From: an uncultured Alkaliphilus sp.
Lineage (GTDB): Bacteria; Bacillota; Clostridia; Peptostreptococcales; Natronincolaceae
Length of the DNA: 36,689 nucleotides
NCBI GenBank assembly: GCA_938074565.1
Contig: CALJEQ010000028.1
Coordinates: 1 to 36,689, forward strand
Direction: 5' to 3'
Part shown: piece after piece, positions 1 to 8,443 of the stretch
Layout of the letters: every line of letters starts with the position of its first letter
Numbering within the stretch: position 1 is the first letter of the stretch
Made by a program: the position numbers and the translations under genes
The notes under the pieces: model-generated
Told to the model about the DNA's origin: nothing
Databases searched by the model: none
What the model saw: the letters and a program-made list of their open reading frames with translations, nothing else

Positions 1-429
1 AAAATGAGATAAAATTATTTCTTGCTTCTCCATTAAACTTATCATCCCCTTAGCCCCCTATGATGTCATAGGGTTATTATATATTTCCTCTAGAGGATTT
101 TTCAACTATTTCAATGGGGTAATTTTAGATTATCATAAACATAGCTTCTACTGGATATATTATATAATTATTGTATTTTGTTTCTGCATGTCAATTCCTA
201 GACGGCTAAAACGTCCCCATGCTCTCTAACACCGATGTTAAGACATGTCAATATAAAAACGATAATGTTGTCGTTTTTATAGATATATAGAAAATGAAAA
301 AAACGGTTCTATAATAAATAGTGTTGGTGGATAAACCAGCACTATTTATTTTCAAAAAAAGATGAGACACAAGACAAAACTCTGATAAAATATAATCACC
401 ACAACAATATTTTAAAGGAGTTATGTCAT
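1..429. other. Gene-free left edge with palindromes
   Basis: I see no open gene here. Two structures stand out. Positions 56-73 form a perfect palindrome (CCCTATGA, 2-base spacer, TCATAGGG) without a T-run. Positions 313-350 form a long hairpin described separately. The stretch just before 430 carries an AAAGGAG ribosome binding site (about 413-419) that serves the ISL3-like stub. Most of this DNA is probably the left end of that insertion sequence and its flank, but I cannot fix the boundary. Confidence 0.4.
313..350. terminator. 16-bp-arm hairpin, terminator-like
   Basis: Arms AATAAATAGTGTTGGT (313-328) and ACCAGCACTATTTATT (335-350) pair with one mismatch around a 6-base loop. On the minus strand the hairpin is followed by ACCG and then a run of T (complement of the A-run at 297-303). 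It may be an intrinsic terminator for minus-strand transcripts or an insertion-sequence insulator. Confidence 0.4.
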
Positions 430-510
430 ATGTCTCATAATAATTCCATACTAAATCTGTTGAATTTAAAAGATGAAAATATAATATTTATGGATAATTT
501 TTATTTCTGA
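430..510 (+). pseudogene. ISL3-family transposase N-terminal stub
   Basis: A 26-codon reading frame starts at ATG 430, begins MSHNNSILNLLNLKDENI and ends at TGA 508-510. This opening matches, from memory, the conserved N-terminus of ISL3-family transposases of Clostridia (MSxNNSILNLLNLKD), which are normally over 400 residues long. An AAAGGAG ribosome binding site lies about 10 bases upstream. The homology stops abruptly where IS256-like end sequence begins (about 510), so the ISL3 gene was probably split by that insertion. The remainder is not found on the far side, so it was deleted. The identification rests on a short stretch. Confidence 0.6.
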
Positions 511-614
511 AGAGAGCCTGTAGAAAATTTTGTGTAAACAGATTAAAGATACTCTTTCTAGACAATAATTGAGGTAATGATAAAATACCAAAAATTGCTA
601 GGAGGAGTATTTTT

Positions 615-1825
615 ATGTCGAATATACCAAAGGAAGTATTGAGAAATTACATCAAGGAACAAAACTTTAGTAATCCAAATGAAGTATTAGCAGCCATGAA
701 AGAAATGTTTAAAGATGTGTTACAGGAAGCTTTAGAAGCTGAAATGTATGAACAATTAGGATATGATCGATATGATATGTCTGATAAGGAAACCCCAAAT
801 AGAAGAAATGGATATTCTAAGAAAACTATTAAATCGGAACTAGGACCTGTTGATCTAAATATACCAAGGGATAGACATGGCGATTATGAGCCTAAAATAA
901 TACCTAAATATCAAAGAAATGTAACTGGTATAGAAGAAAAAGTAATGGCACTTTATGCCGCAGGCATGACTACTAGAGATATTTCAGAACAAATTAAAAA
1001 TTTGTATGATGTGGATATTTCTGCTGATATGGTCTCTAACATAACCAATAGAATTTTACCCCTTGTCTCTGAATGGCAAAATAGACCGTTGGAAAAGAGA
1101 TATTCCTTTGTATTCATGGATGCAATACATTACAAAGTAAGAGAAGATAAGCAAGTAGTTGTTAAAGCAGCTTACGTGGTACTAGGTGTAAATATGGATG
1201 GAATAAAAGAAGTTCTTAGTATTTGGATAGGTGCTAATGAGAGTAGCAGGTTTTGGCTCTCAGTCCTTAATGATCTTAAAAATAGAGGAGTACAAGAAGT
1301 CCTAATATTCTGTGTAGATGGCTTAAATGGCTTTAAAGAAGCCATTGGAGCAGTATATCCCTTTGCTCAAATACACGATGTATTATCCACCAGCTTAGGT
1401 CAAGCATGAGGTATATACCCTACAAAGATAAGAAAGCATTCGTAGCTGATCTAAAGGCTGTTTACACTGCAGTAAATGAAGATATGGCACTAGAAAATCT
1501 ACTTCATGCAAAGGAAAAATGGTGCAATAAATATCCAAATGCTATTAAAAGCTGGGAAGATAACTGGGATAATATTTCAACCTTTCTAATGTTTCCAGAC
1601 TATATTAGGAGGATTATGTACACTATCAATGCCATAGAAAGTCTAAACAGTCAGTTTAGAAAAGTAACTAAAACATAATTGATTTTTCCCACTGATGAAA
1701 GTCTTATGAAAATGCTGTATCTTGCTACCGAGAAGGTAAGTAAAAAATGGACTAGGGGCTATGGAGATTGGGATAGGGTACTGAGCCAACTAAATATACT
1801 ATTTAAAAAAGAGAGTGCTGTTTAA
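615..1825 (+). pseudogene. IS256 (Mutator-like) transposase, frameshifted and with internal stop
   Basis: This was a DDE transposase. The first part (615 to about 1372) carries the first two acidic catalytic residues, D169 in FMDAIHY and D235 in FCVDGLNGF. The third, Glu, is in INAIESLNSQFRK near 1640. Around 1373-1376 one A appears to be missing: restoring it reads through as QIQRCIVHQLRSSMRYIPYKD, the conserved IS256 block, instead of the out-of-frame end. A second lesion is the in-frame TAA at 1676-1678 after KVTKT. Beyond it the same frame continues through FPTDESLMKMLYLATEKVSK and WTRGYGDWDRVLSQL to TAA 1823-1825, the normal family C-terminus. The start ATG 615 has an AGGAGG site at 601-606. 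Full length would be about 403 residues, normal for the family. The element cannot transpose on its own. Confidence 0.9.
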
Positions 1826-1826
1826 C

Positions 1827-1845
1827 TTGGGGACGCTGTCCCCAA
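1827..1845. repeat. GGGGAC/GTCCCC palindrome
   Basis: TTGGGGAC, 3-base loop GCT, GTCCCCAA begins 2 bases after the transposase stop. The GGGGACG core resembles the GGGGACG ends of the RAYT elements further right, so this may be a free-standing REP-like repeat. Its copy number elsewhere in the genome is unknown. Confidence 0.5.
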
Positions 1846-1882
1846 ACCCCTGAGGTTTAACGCTTTTGTTCTCCCATGAACT

Positions 1883-1913
1883 AAAAAAACGGGAAGTCCA
1901 CTAGACTACCCGT
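1883..1913 (-). terminator. Intrinsic terminator, minus strand
   Basis: Read on the minus strand, ACGGGTAGTC, loop TAGTG, GACTTCCCGT (one mismatch) is followed directly by seven T. It is the first terminator-like structure downstream of the hypB-to-DUF5692 unit, about 400 bases beyond its last stop codon, and probably ends that transcript. Confidence 0.6.
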
Positions 1914-2130
1914 TCCTGTAAAGAATTCTAATAACCTCTCAGGTTGCTCCTCAGCATAGCCTTATCCTGTTATTAGGAAAGACAATGTATATTGTTAGCT
2001 TTAAATAGGTAATTTATACAACAGAACTAGTCTGGTAAATTACTCATCGACAAAGCTCAACATTTTATATCAAATCTTAAATTACTCTGTTATTGTCCCT
2101 AGAAAGAGAATACACAAAATTATTTACACT

Positions 2131-2206
2131 ACCCCGTATACCGAACGGTACGTACGGTGGTGTGAGAGGTCGGTAGATAAAATAATTATCTAACTCCTAC
2201 TCGATT
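2131..2206 (+). mobile_element. Group II intron 3' end (domains V-VI), relic
   Basis: Positions 2131-2160 fold as a domain V-like hairpin: CCGTA pairs with TACGG, then ACC/GGT closes a short loop, with the characteristic 2-base CG bulge on the 3' side. The linker GTGAGAGGTCGG and a second hairpin (TAGATAA/TTATCTA) ending ACTCCTACTCGAT match the domain VI and 3' boundary seen in many clostridial group II introns. No intron-encoded reverse transcriptase or 5' half is present, so this is a non-functional remnant. The 5' arm of domain V appears one base short. I base the assignment on the fold and remembered family consensus. Confidence 0.65.
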
Positions 2207-2312
2207 ATATTGTTGAGTTTTTCAGTCTTAATTTTTTAAAAATTTTTCTCCAACACCAGTTGACAAAGAACCTATATTTACAGCTTCTTGCTCTAACTTC
2301 CCTTACCTTAGC

Positions 2313-3239
2313 CTACAAATTATTCGCTACTACGCTTTTCTTATAATAATTTGTGTGGGTATAAATTTCTTCTTTTAATGGATTCTTTTTATCCTTAACC
2401 ATTGTATAAATCATGGAAACAAATACTCCAGTGTTAAATATGAAAGAAAGTAAGCTAATTCCCATTAGTAAGCTTTCTTGGTATGTTGGTAAGATTTTAA
2501 AATATGAAGCACTTTGGAAGTCAACAGACAAAGAAAACATAACATAAACTGATAATATTTGTGCCCTATGTTGTAACCACACACCTCTTTTGAATACATA
2601 TTCTGCAATTAATGCTGCACATAAAATACCAAAACCAGCATACATTGATCTTGTAGAAATACAGTTGTAGACATAAGCAAAATTCCATAAAGTGTAACCT
2701 ATAATATACATCCATGTCATATCAGGCCATACCATGTCTTTTGTTTTATCATTTGATACACGTATTCCACTAAATCCAGTTAATGTAACAATGCATAGTA
2801 TTCCGGCAATTGCATTAAAAATATTCCAAACACCACCAAGAACAAGAACACCACCAGCATCAACTGTTAACGTTTTATAGGTTGCAAATACTTCAAATTC
2901 TCTATATACTGCCTCTGCAATATTCAACGATAAAATTGCAAGCGGAAATATTGCTGCAAACCTTTTCTCTCCAAGCTTGGTGAATCTAATCAACATAAAA
3001 CCATAAACACCTATTAGTGCAGATACAACTTTAACCCATCCAAACCATGTTTTCCCTGTTGGAGATCCTAAAACACCCATAACCACACCGATTGCTAATA
3101 CAGCTGGTAGTACACAAAATATTAAAACTGATATCTTTTTCGACTTTCTTGTTATTTCATTAACAAATAGTAGGGCACAAATAAATAAAATAAGTGCAAT
3201 AAAACTTTCTAATGTTAACCCATCATATAAAAAAGACAT
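2313..3239 (-). CDS. DUF5692-like multi-pass membrane protein
   Basis: The protein has 308 residues with about nine hydrophobic segments spread over its length and a short charged C-terminal tail. The N-terminus MSFLYDGLTLESFIALI and the block GKTWFGWVKVVSALIGVYGFM match my memory of the DUF5692 family of Firmicutes, whose function is unknown. I place the start at ATG 3239 because AGGGGG sits 6 bases upstream; the frame is open further but has no better site. It is the last gene of the minus-strand hypB unit, 136 bases after hypA, with a hairpin in between. Location next to nickel-insertion proteins suggests a role in nickel or redox physiology, but that is inference only. Confidence 0.7.
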   Translation of the reverse strand: MSFLYDGLTLESFIALILFICALLFVNEITRKSKKISVLIFCVLPAVLAIGVVMGVLGSPTGKTWFGWVKVVSALIGVYGFMLIRFTKLGEKRFAAIFPLAILSLNIAEAVYREFEVFATYKTLTVDAGGVLVLGGVWNIFNAIAGILCIVTLTGFSGIRVSNDKTKDMVWPDMTWMYIIGYTLWNFAYVYNCISTRSMYAGFGILCAALIAEYVFKRGVWLQHRAQILSVYVMFSLSVDFQSASYFKILPTYQESLLMGISLLSFIFNTGVFVSMIYTMVKDKKNPLKEEIYTHTNYYKKSVVANNL

Positions 3240-3275
3240 ATTAATCCCCCTTAAAATAATTATTTGATGACTGAA

Positions 3276-3317
3276 AGTTCTAGTTCTTCTCATTATTCTA
3301 AGGGGAAGAACAGAACT
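3276..3317 (-). promoter_or_regulatory. Hairpin between hypA and the membrane gene
   Basis: Arms AGTTCTAGTTCTTC (3276-3289) and GAAGAACAGAACT (3305-3317) pair fully apart from one bulged A, with a 15-base loop. No T-run follows on the minus strand, so it is not a simple terminator. It could be an RNA-processing or stability element that uncouples expression of the last gene. Confidence 0.4.
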
Positions 3318-3375
3318 CCACATTACCGCTAAAATAACTTTCATAAATAATTCCAAAATACTTATTTGTAAATTT

Positions 3376-3717
3376 TTAATAACCAACAATCTCTTTTATA
3401 TTAAATTCTTGCCCTGAAATCAATGTAAAATCTTCACCATTACACTTTGGACATATTTTCCTATGATTAATTATGTTATAAACTTCATTGCATAATTTAC
3501 ATTTACCATTAGCTGGTAGGGAAATAATCTCAAGTTTTGTGTCTTTGTAGGCTGTTTCACTTACAGCTGCTGGGTAACAATCTTCAATAAATCTCGGAAT
3601 TGCTTGAGATAATTGACCAATTTCTAAAACTATTGTATCCACTTTTGTAAGGTTGTTTTCTTTTACAAAACCATCTACAATTTTTATAACTTCATATACA
3701 ATTCCCAGTTCATGCAT
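3376..3717 (-). CDS. hypA: HypA nickel metallochaperone
   Basis: HypA works with HypB to deliver nickel to [NiFe]-hydrogenase or other nickel enzymes in the cytoplasm. The 113-residue protein starts MHELGIVYEV, and the conserved His2-Glu3 forms the nickel site. Its C-terminal half has the structural zinc site, two CxxC pairs (CKLC and CPKC). Length is typical for the family. The frame is open 7 codons further upstream, but the MHE start at 3717 is required for nickel binding and has GAGG 9 bases before it. It lies 86 bases after the flavoprotein gene in the same unit as hypB. No hypCDEF and no hydrogenase subunits are in the window, so the client enzyme is elsewhere. Confidence 0.93.
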   Translation of the reverse strand: MHELGIVYEVIKIVDGFVKENNLTKVDTIVLEIGQLSQAIPRFIEDCYPAAVSETAYKDTKLEIISLPANGKCKLCNEVYNIINHRKICPKCNGEDFTLISGQEFNIKEIVGY

Positions 3718-3803
3718 GACATAATACCTCATTTTCATATTAGTTTCTTTTCCGATGGATTAAAAATTCTAAACCGCCTACCTTTTTATCAATGGCAATC
3801 AAA

Positions 3804-6578
3804 CTATCTAGTTTTAGAAAAAGGATTTAATTTGTTTAAAGTAATTTTAACTTTTCTAGTAAGGGCTTTTTTGACTACTACTTTTGGCAAGTCTTCGATT
3901 GTGTAACCTTTAACGTCATGGACTCTTTCTAACTTAATTGCATCAAATTTACATCTTAAAGTACATGCACCACATCCAACACATAAGTATTCATCTGCCT
4001 TAGTAGCACCACAACTTAAACACCTAGCTGTTTCCTTTTGTATCTGCTCTTCTGTTAAAACTCCCCTTAAATCTTTAAAAGTAGTTTTAGATACTTTACC
4101 ATCAACATGTTTTATTCGTTGACGTTCTGTACCATCATAATCGATTCCACCATCTAAGTTATCCTTATCAATCATTTTATAAGATTGGTTATCCCTACCA
4201 AATACTAGTGATTGACCCTTTTGTACAAATCTATGAATAGAAATTGCAGCTTCTTTACCAGCAGCTATGGCATCTATTGCAAGTCTTGGTCCACTGACAA
4301 CATCACCACCAGAAAAAATATCATTCTTTGAAGACTGTAATGTTATTGGATCTACTTCTATAGTATTTCTATTAGTTAAAGTAACATTTTCACCTTTAAA
4401 TAAATTGCCATAATCAATTGTCTGACCTACCGACAATAAAACATAGTCACAAGGAACTACCTTTTTATCAGATTCGTCAAATTGAGGATTAAATCTTCCG
4501 TCTTTATCAAATGTTGATACACAACGTTTAAATTCAACAGCTGTTACTTTACCATTTTCAGTTATAATTTTAGCAGGTCCCCAACTATTGTTAATTCCTA
4601 CTTCTTCTTCTAAAGCTTCTTCTACTTCCTCTTTATGGGCAGGCATGTTTTCTCTAGTTTCAAGGCAGTATATATCTGTTTGGAGGACAGTGTTAAGTCT
4701 AGCTGAACTTCTAGCAACATCAATGGCAACGTTACCACCCCCAATAACAACTACTTTACCTTGTACGCTAGTTTCTTCACCTAAATTAATATTTTTAAGG
4801 AATTCTACTCCACTAAGTACTTCTTTTGCATCTTCTCCTTCTAAGCCCAGTTTTCTACCTGACTGTGCTCCAATGGCTACATAAAATGCATTAAATCCTT
4901 TGTTTCTAAGTTCTTCAATAGAAACATCTTTTCCAACTTCTACACCAGTTTCAAATTTAACTCCCATTTCTTTGATAACTTCAATTTCTGCTTCTAAAAC
5001 ATCTTTTTCTAGTCTATATGAAGGAATACCTAGTGTTAACATACCACCTAACTTTTTCTCTTTTTCAAAGACTGTAACATCGTATCCATCGATAGCGAGA
5101 TCATAAGCACAGGTAAGTCCTGAAGGTCCAGAACCGATAATTGCAATCTTCTTATCACTATAGTTATGTCTCTTTTTAGGAATGTATCTAGTTTCTTTTT
5201 CTAGATCCTTCTCTGCTATAAATTTTTTAATATCATCAACAGCTACAGCTTCATCAAAATCACCACGGGTACAGTCTTCTTCACAAAGTCTTGGACATAT
5301 ACGACCACATACCGCTGGAAGTGGGTTATGTTTCTTTATAAGCTCAAGAGCATCTGTATACTTTCCTTGAGATGCTAATTTGATATAGCCCTGTACTGGA
5401 ACGTGGGCAGGACAATTTGTAATACAAGGGGCAGTGCCAGAGTCTAATGTATTTTTCCTATTTACTCTATAGTCGATATTCCATTTATCTTCTAACCACA
5501 TTGTGTCTCTTGGAGTCACTTTTGTAATGGTTTCGTCTATTGGATCTTTTGAACAAAGCTTTTGACCAAGTCTTAGAGAATTTGTTGGACATACATCAAT
5601 ACATTCCCCACAAGCAACGCATTTCGATTCGTCTACTACAGATTTATAATTGGACCTTACAACATCATTATTTATGAACTCATTTGCCAATCTCATGGCA
5701 TAGCATCCACATCCACAGCAGTTACAAATAGCGTGGGTGTGTCCTGGGGTATCTAAATTTGGGATAGAGTGCATTAATCCATTATCTTCTGCCCTTTTTA
5801 TAATTTCAAAGGCTTCTTCCTTTGTTATTTCTCGACCCCGGCCAGTTTTTATATAATATTCAGCGGCATGATCTAGTTGAATACACATTTCTTCTTTTAA
5901 GTGACCACAACCTTCTCCCATAGATTCTCTTGAAGTTCTACAAGAACAATCTGATACAGAGAAAACCTTCGCTTCATTTAAATGATGAGATAATTCTTCA
6001 TAGGTTGCTTTTCTTGTATTAGCATCAATAGATCTTTCTATAGGTAAAACCCTCATGGGGCCCCCACCAATAGGCATAATTCCAGCTGCCACAGGACCTC
6101 TTTTACTGCCAAAATAATAAAAAGCTTCAGCAACTTCAGGGTGTTTTGCAACAATTTCTTTGTTATTGTTAATCATTTCAAGATGACCTGGAACAAAAAT
6201 ATCTTGCCAATACATATCCACACCATTTACCGTGTTAACAAAAGCCACACCAACCCATGCAATATGTTCTAGTGCAGTTTTAACTCTTTCATATGGCTCT
6301 CCCGATGCCTTTGAAACATCTTGGGCACTAAGTTTTTTACGAAATTCTAAATACATTGCTATTTTCGCTTGATAGGGGTCAAGAATCGGCTCTAGAGCAT
6401 AATACTCTGGTCCAAAAGGAATAGCTTCTCTACTGCTTCCTGCTTTGGTTCTTCCTATTTTATTAGCAAGGTCAAGGATTTCTTGTCTATAGGGCCTTCC
6501 ATCAACATCTGCCCATGTTAAAGCAAAATTAAAATTCTTTGACTTATTAAAATTGGTTTTTTGCTGTTTTTTTCCCAT
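3804..6578 (-). CDS. Multi-domain Fe-S/FAD NAD(P)-dependent oxidoreductase (GltD-like core)
   Basis: This is a 924-residue cytoplasmic redox protein. Residues 1-300 are a poorly known region with extra cysteines (SDCSCR, CGH, NCCGCGCYAM). Around 318-330 lies a [4Fe-4S] motif, CVACGECIDVC. About 382-470 resembles the Fe-S N-terminal domain of glutamate synthase small subunit (CITNCPAHVP, CGRICPRLCEEDC). Then comes a flavin-disulfide-reductase-type core with an FAD site GSGPSG (about 481) and an NAD(P)H site GGGNVAIDVARS (about 613). A C-terminal ferredoxin-like region (853-876) has CLSCG and CVGCGACTLRC. It likely passes electrons between NAD(P)H and ferredoxin or a partner enzyme; the substrate is unknown. 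Its start is 3 bases after the hypB stop, with AAGGTG in the hypB tail. The tight link to hypB suggests a nickel enzyme partner. Confidence 0.8.
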   Translation of the reverse strand: MGKKQQKTNFNKSKNFNFALTWADVDGRPYRQEILDLANKIGRTKAGSSREAIPFGPEYYALEPILDPYQAKIAMYLEFRKKLSAQDVSKASGEPYERVKTALEHIAWVGVAFVNTVNGVDMYWQDIFVPGHLEMINNNKEIVAKHPEVAEAFYYFGSKRGPVAAGIMPIGGGPMRVLPIERSIDANTRKATYEELSHHLNEAKVFSVSDCSCRTSRESMGEGCGHLKEEMCIQLDHAAEYYIKTGRGREITKEEAFEIIKRAEDNGLMHSIPNLDTPGHTHAICNCCGCGCYAMRLANEFINNDVVRSNYKSVVDESKCVACGECIDVCPTNSLRLGQKLCSKDPIDETITKVTPRDTMWLEDKWNIDYRVNRKNTLDSGTAPCITNCPAHVPVQGYIKLASQGKYTDALELIKKHNPLPAVCGRICPRLCEEDCTRGDFDEAVAVDDIKKFIAEKDLEKETRYIPKKRHNYSDKKIAIIGSGPSGLTCAYDLAIDGYDVTVFEKEKKLGGMLTLGIPSYRLEKDVLEAEIEVIKEMGVKFETGVEVGKDVSIEELRNKGFNAFYVAIGAQSGRKLGLEGEDAKEVLSGVEFLKNINLGEETSVQGKVVVIGGGNVAIDVARSSARLNTVLQTDIYCLETRENMPAHKEEVEEALEEEVGINNSWGPAKIITENGKVTAVEFKRCVSTFDKDGRFNPQFDESDKKVVPCDYVLLSVGQTIDYGNLFKGENVTLTNRNTIEVDPITLQSSKNDIFSGGDVVSGPRLAIDAIAAGKEAAISIHRFVQKGQSLVFGRDNQSYKMIDKDNLDGGIDYDGTERQRIKHVDGKVSKTTFKDLRGVLTEEQIQKETARCLSCGATKADEYLCVGCGACTLRCKFDAIKLERVHDVKGYTIEDLPKVVVKKALTRKVKITLNKLNPFSKTR

Positions 6579-6581
6579 TTT

Positions 6582-7244
6582 TTATCTCACCTTCATTTCT
6601 TCCCTAATCCAGTTAACCCAAAGATCTATGCCATCACCAGTTTTAGCTGAAATCGGGATAATTAGTACATCTTTGTTTAATTTACGTACTCTTTCTTCTA
6701 GTAAATCTAATTTAAAATCAAAATGTTCCATAACATCGATTTTGTTGACAATAAGCACATCAACTTTACTAAAAATCTTAGGGTATTTTAATGGTTTATC
6801 ATCCCCTTCTGGAACACTTAAAATGGCAACGTTTTTCATAGCACCAGTGTCATAACCAACAGGGCATATTAAATTACCGATATTCTCTAAAAAAACTAAA
6901 TCTAAATCTTCAACACCTAGTTCATTAATGCCTGCTCTTGTCATAGTTGCATCTAAGTGACATAAACCTCCTGTGTGCATTTGAACTGCTTTAGCACCAG
7001 CATTTTGTACGGTTCTAGCATCTACATCCGAGTCAACATCTGCCTCAATTACACCAATTTTCATTTCTTCTTTTAAAGCATTGATAGTACTTACTAACGT
7101 GGTTGTTTTTCCGCTACCAGGTGAAGACATCACATTTATAAGATATGTATTATGACTCTTTAATATCTCTCTTGTTTCATTAGCCACCTTAGCATTATCT
7201 TCATGGATGTTTTTGTTGATTGTAAAAATTTTCAATTCATCCAT
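6582..7244 (-). CDS. hypB: HypB nickel-incorporation GTPase
   Basis: HypB is a SIMIBI-class GTPase that drives nickel transfer to metalloenzymes together with HypA. The 220-residue protein has Walker A SSPGSGKT (about 40-47), EADVDSDVDA, the metal-binding Cys-His pair in GGLCHLDATM, ENIGNLICPVGYD and the guanine-specificity motif NKID. There is no histidine-rich N-terminal nickel store. I choose ATG 7244 because GGAGG lies about 6 bases upstream; earlier in-frame ATGs at 7259 and 7283 lack good sites. It is first in the minus-strand unit hypB, flavoprotein, hypA, membrane protein. The presence of hypA and hypB without other hyp genes suggests service to a distant hydrogenase or to another nickel enzyme such as CO dehydrogenase; the latter is speculation. 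Confidence 0.95.
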   Translation of the reverse strand: MDELKIFTINKNIHEDNAKVANETREILKSHNTYLINVMSSPGSGKTTTLVSTINALKEEMKIGVIEADVDSDVDARTVQNAGAKAVQMHTGGLCHLDATMTRAGINELGVEDLDLVFLENIGNLICPVGYDTGAMKNVAILSVPEGDDKPLKYPKIFSKVDVLIVNKIDVMEHFDFKLDLLEERVRKLNKDVLIIPISAKTGDGIDLWVNWIREEMKVR

Positions 7245-7654
7245 CCTTACCCTCCTCATCTTTTTAAGATGATTATAACACATTTAAACCACTTCATAAT
7301 TAAAAAAATACATTTATTTATATAATTAATACTACTAGCTGTTAATTGTTAGAGCCTTAATTATAAAACGAGGAGAAAAAATTCAACAATCTACCTTTCC
7401 TGCATTTTACTTATACATATTGATGTTCAAATTAAGAAGTCCACGACTGCTATTACATTTATTAAATAAAGCAATTTCATAAATGTATGCAATAATGGAC
7501 TTCTGTATTTTGGTTTTTGTAGTTACTTCCCCTAGTTAATACTTTCCAATCTACTGCTAACTGATATAATGCACACCGATATTAACACCTGGAGTATTTA
7601 CTTCATAAAATTTTGTTATGGAGTTCTAACTTGAAGTTTTACTTATTAAGTATC
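7245..7654. other. Gene-free region with 70-bp imperfect hairpin
   Basis: This gap separates the diverging hypB unit from the tetR 3' end. Positions 7435-7504 form a long imperfect inverted repeat: AGAAGTCCA pairs with TGGACTTCT at the base, and ACATTTAT with ATAAATGT near the loop, with mismatches between. It lacks a clear T-run, so it may be a miniature repeat rather than a terminator. The hypB promoter should lie in 7245-7330, but I see no strong consensus. Confidence 0.4.
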
Positions 7655-8239
7655 CTATACTTTTTCTGAACTCATAAAAGGCAATTGCTTCATTACACCT
7701 TGTTCCATTAGACGGTATATCAATTCAAATAATTTATCACTAGTAATATCGTCTGTTTGTTGTTTAAACCAATAACTCATTATTCCAATCATGGCAGACA
7801 AGGTGTATTCCAGTATATAATCTAATTCCTTTTGGTTAACATCATTTTTACCTACGAATACTTCCATTATTGTTGGCTTTATGGAGTTTTTAAGTTTACT
7901 TGCAAATGCAGGATCCCCATTGTCTCCAAGCAACACAGAATAATATTGGTTATTTTGCTTATATAGTTTTAGAAACATATCTAATGGCATTCCCAATGTT
8001 CCTGTTGTTGTTGAAACTGGTGGAAGTTCATCCAAAGTGGGAATTAAAGAACTTTCTATACTTTCCAGAACATCATAAACATCTGTAAAATATTCATAAA
8101 ATGTTCCTCGATTGTATCCTGCTTTCTGAGTTATTTCTTTAATCGTAATTTTTTCTATTCTTTTCTCGCAGTATAAAGTCCAAAATGCATCAATCAGGTT
8201 TTGTCTGGTCTGTGCTGTAACTTCTGGTTTTTTCTTCAT
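7655..8239 (-). CDS. TetR/AcrR-family transcriptional regulator
   Basis: The 194-residue protein has a TetR-type N-terminal DNA-binding domain: residues 9-55 with helix-turn-helix ITIKEITQKAGYNRGTFYEYF. The C-terminal helical domain (about 70-190) would bind a ligand and dimerise. It is transcribed divergently from the glycosyltransferase/MFS operon, the usual arrangement of a local repressor. The shared upstream region contains a palindrome (8297-8314) that could be its operator. An AAGGGAG site precedes ATG 8239. The inducer is unknown; a toxic small molecule handled by the neighbouring enzyme and pump is the natural guess. Confidence 0.88.
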   Translation of the reverse strand: MKKKPEVTAQTRQNLIDAFWTLYCEKRIEKITIKEITQKAGYNRGTFYEYFTDVYDVLESIESSLIPTLDELPPVSTTTGTLGMPLDMFLKLYKQNNQYYSVLLGDNGDPAFASKLKNSIKPTIMEVFVGKNDVNQKELDYILEYTLSAMIGIMSYWFKQQTDDITSDKLFELIYRLMEQGVMKQLPFMSSEKV

Positions 8240-8296
8240 TTATACATCTCCCTTAATCCGACATTCACTGCTTAATTGTTGGTTGATAGCAATTTT

Positions 8297-8314
8297 TATA
8301 GTCATTATACTATA
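8297..8314. promoter_or_regulatory. Palindromic candidate TetR operator
   Basis: TATAGT, 6 bases, ACTATA lies in the 204-base gap between the divergent tetR and glycosyltransferase genes. An extra ACTATA follows directly (8315-8320). Position and symmetry fit autoregulation by the TetR protein. No binding evidence is available. Confidence 0.4.
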
Positions 8315-8443
8315 ACTATACAACATGTCGTCTTACTGAACAAGGTTGAATACATTGCGATAACAATTCATTCTGTTTCCTAAGTAAAAAAGGTATGTTA
8401 GAGTTTTCTAATTTAAAGTAAAAAAATAATGGAGGTTAAAAAT

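Larger units (their letters stand above)
511..2130 (+). mobile_element. Degenerate IS256-family element
   Basis: The element contains the broken transposase at 615-1825. Left-end sequence around 525-581 (AATTTTGTGTA followed by CTCTTTCTAGACAATAA) recurs inverted at about 2092-2123 (complement of AATTTTGTGTA, CTCTTTCTAG, GACAATAA). The two differ by a gap of about 14 bases. I read these as imperfect terminal inverted repeats. The 265 bases between the transposase stop and the right repeat are longer than usual for IS256. They hold an unrelated palindrome (1827-1845) and a terminator (1889-1913), so the right end was probably altered. The boundaries are approximate. Confidence 0.5.

Noticed and set aside
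3240..3389. 50-residue N-terminal extension of the DUF5692-like protein
   Set aside because: It contains the ribosome binding site for ATG 3239 and an intergenic hairpin, and overlaps hypA.
3712..3906. 64-codon plus-strand frame across the hypA/flavoprotein junction
   Set aside because: It is antisense to two well-supported genes and lacks a start signal.
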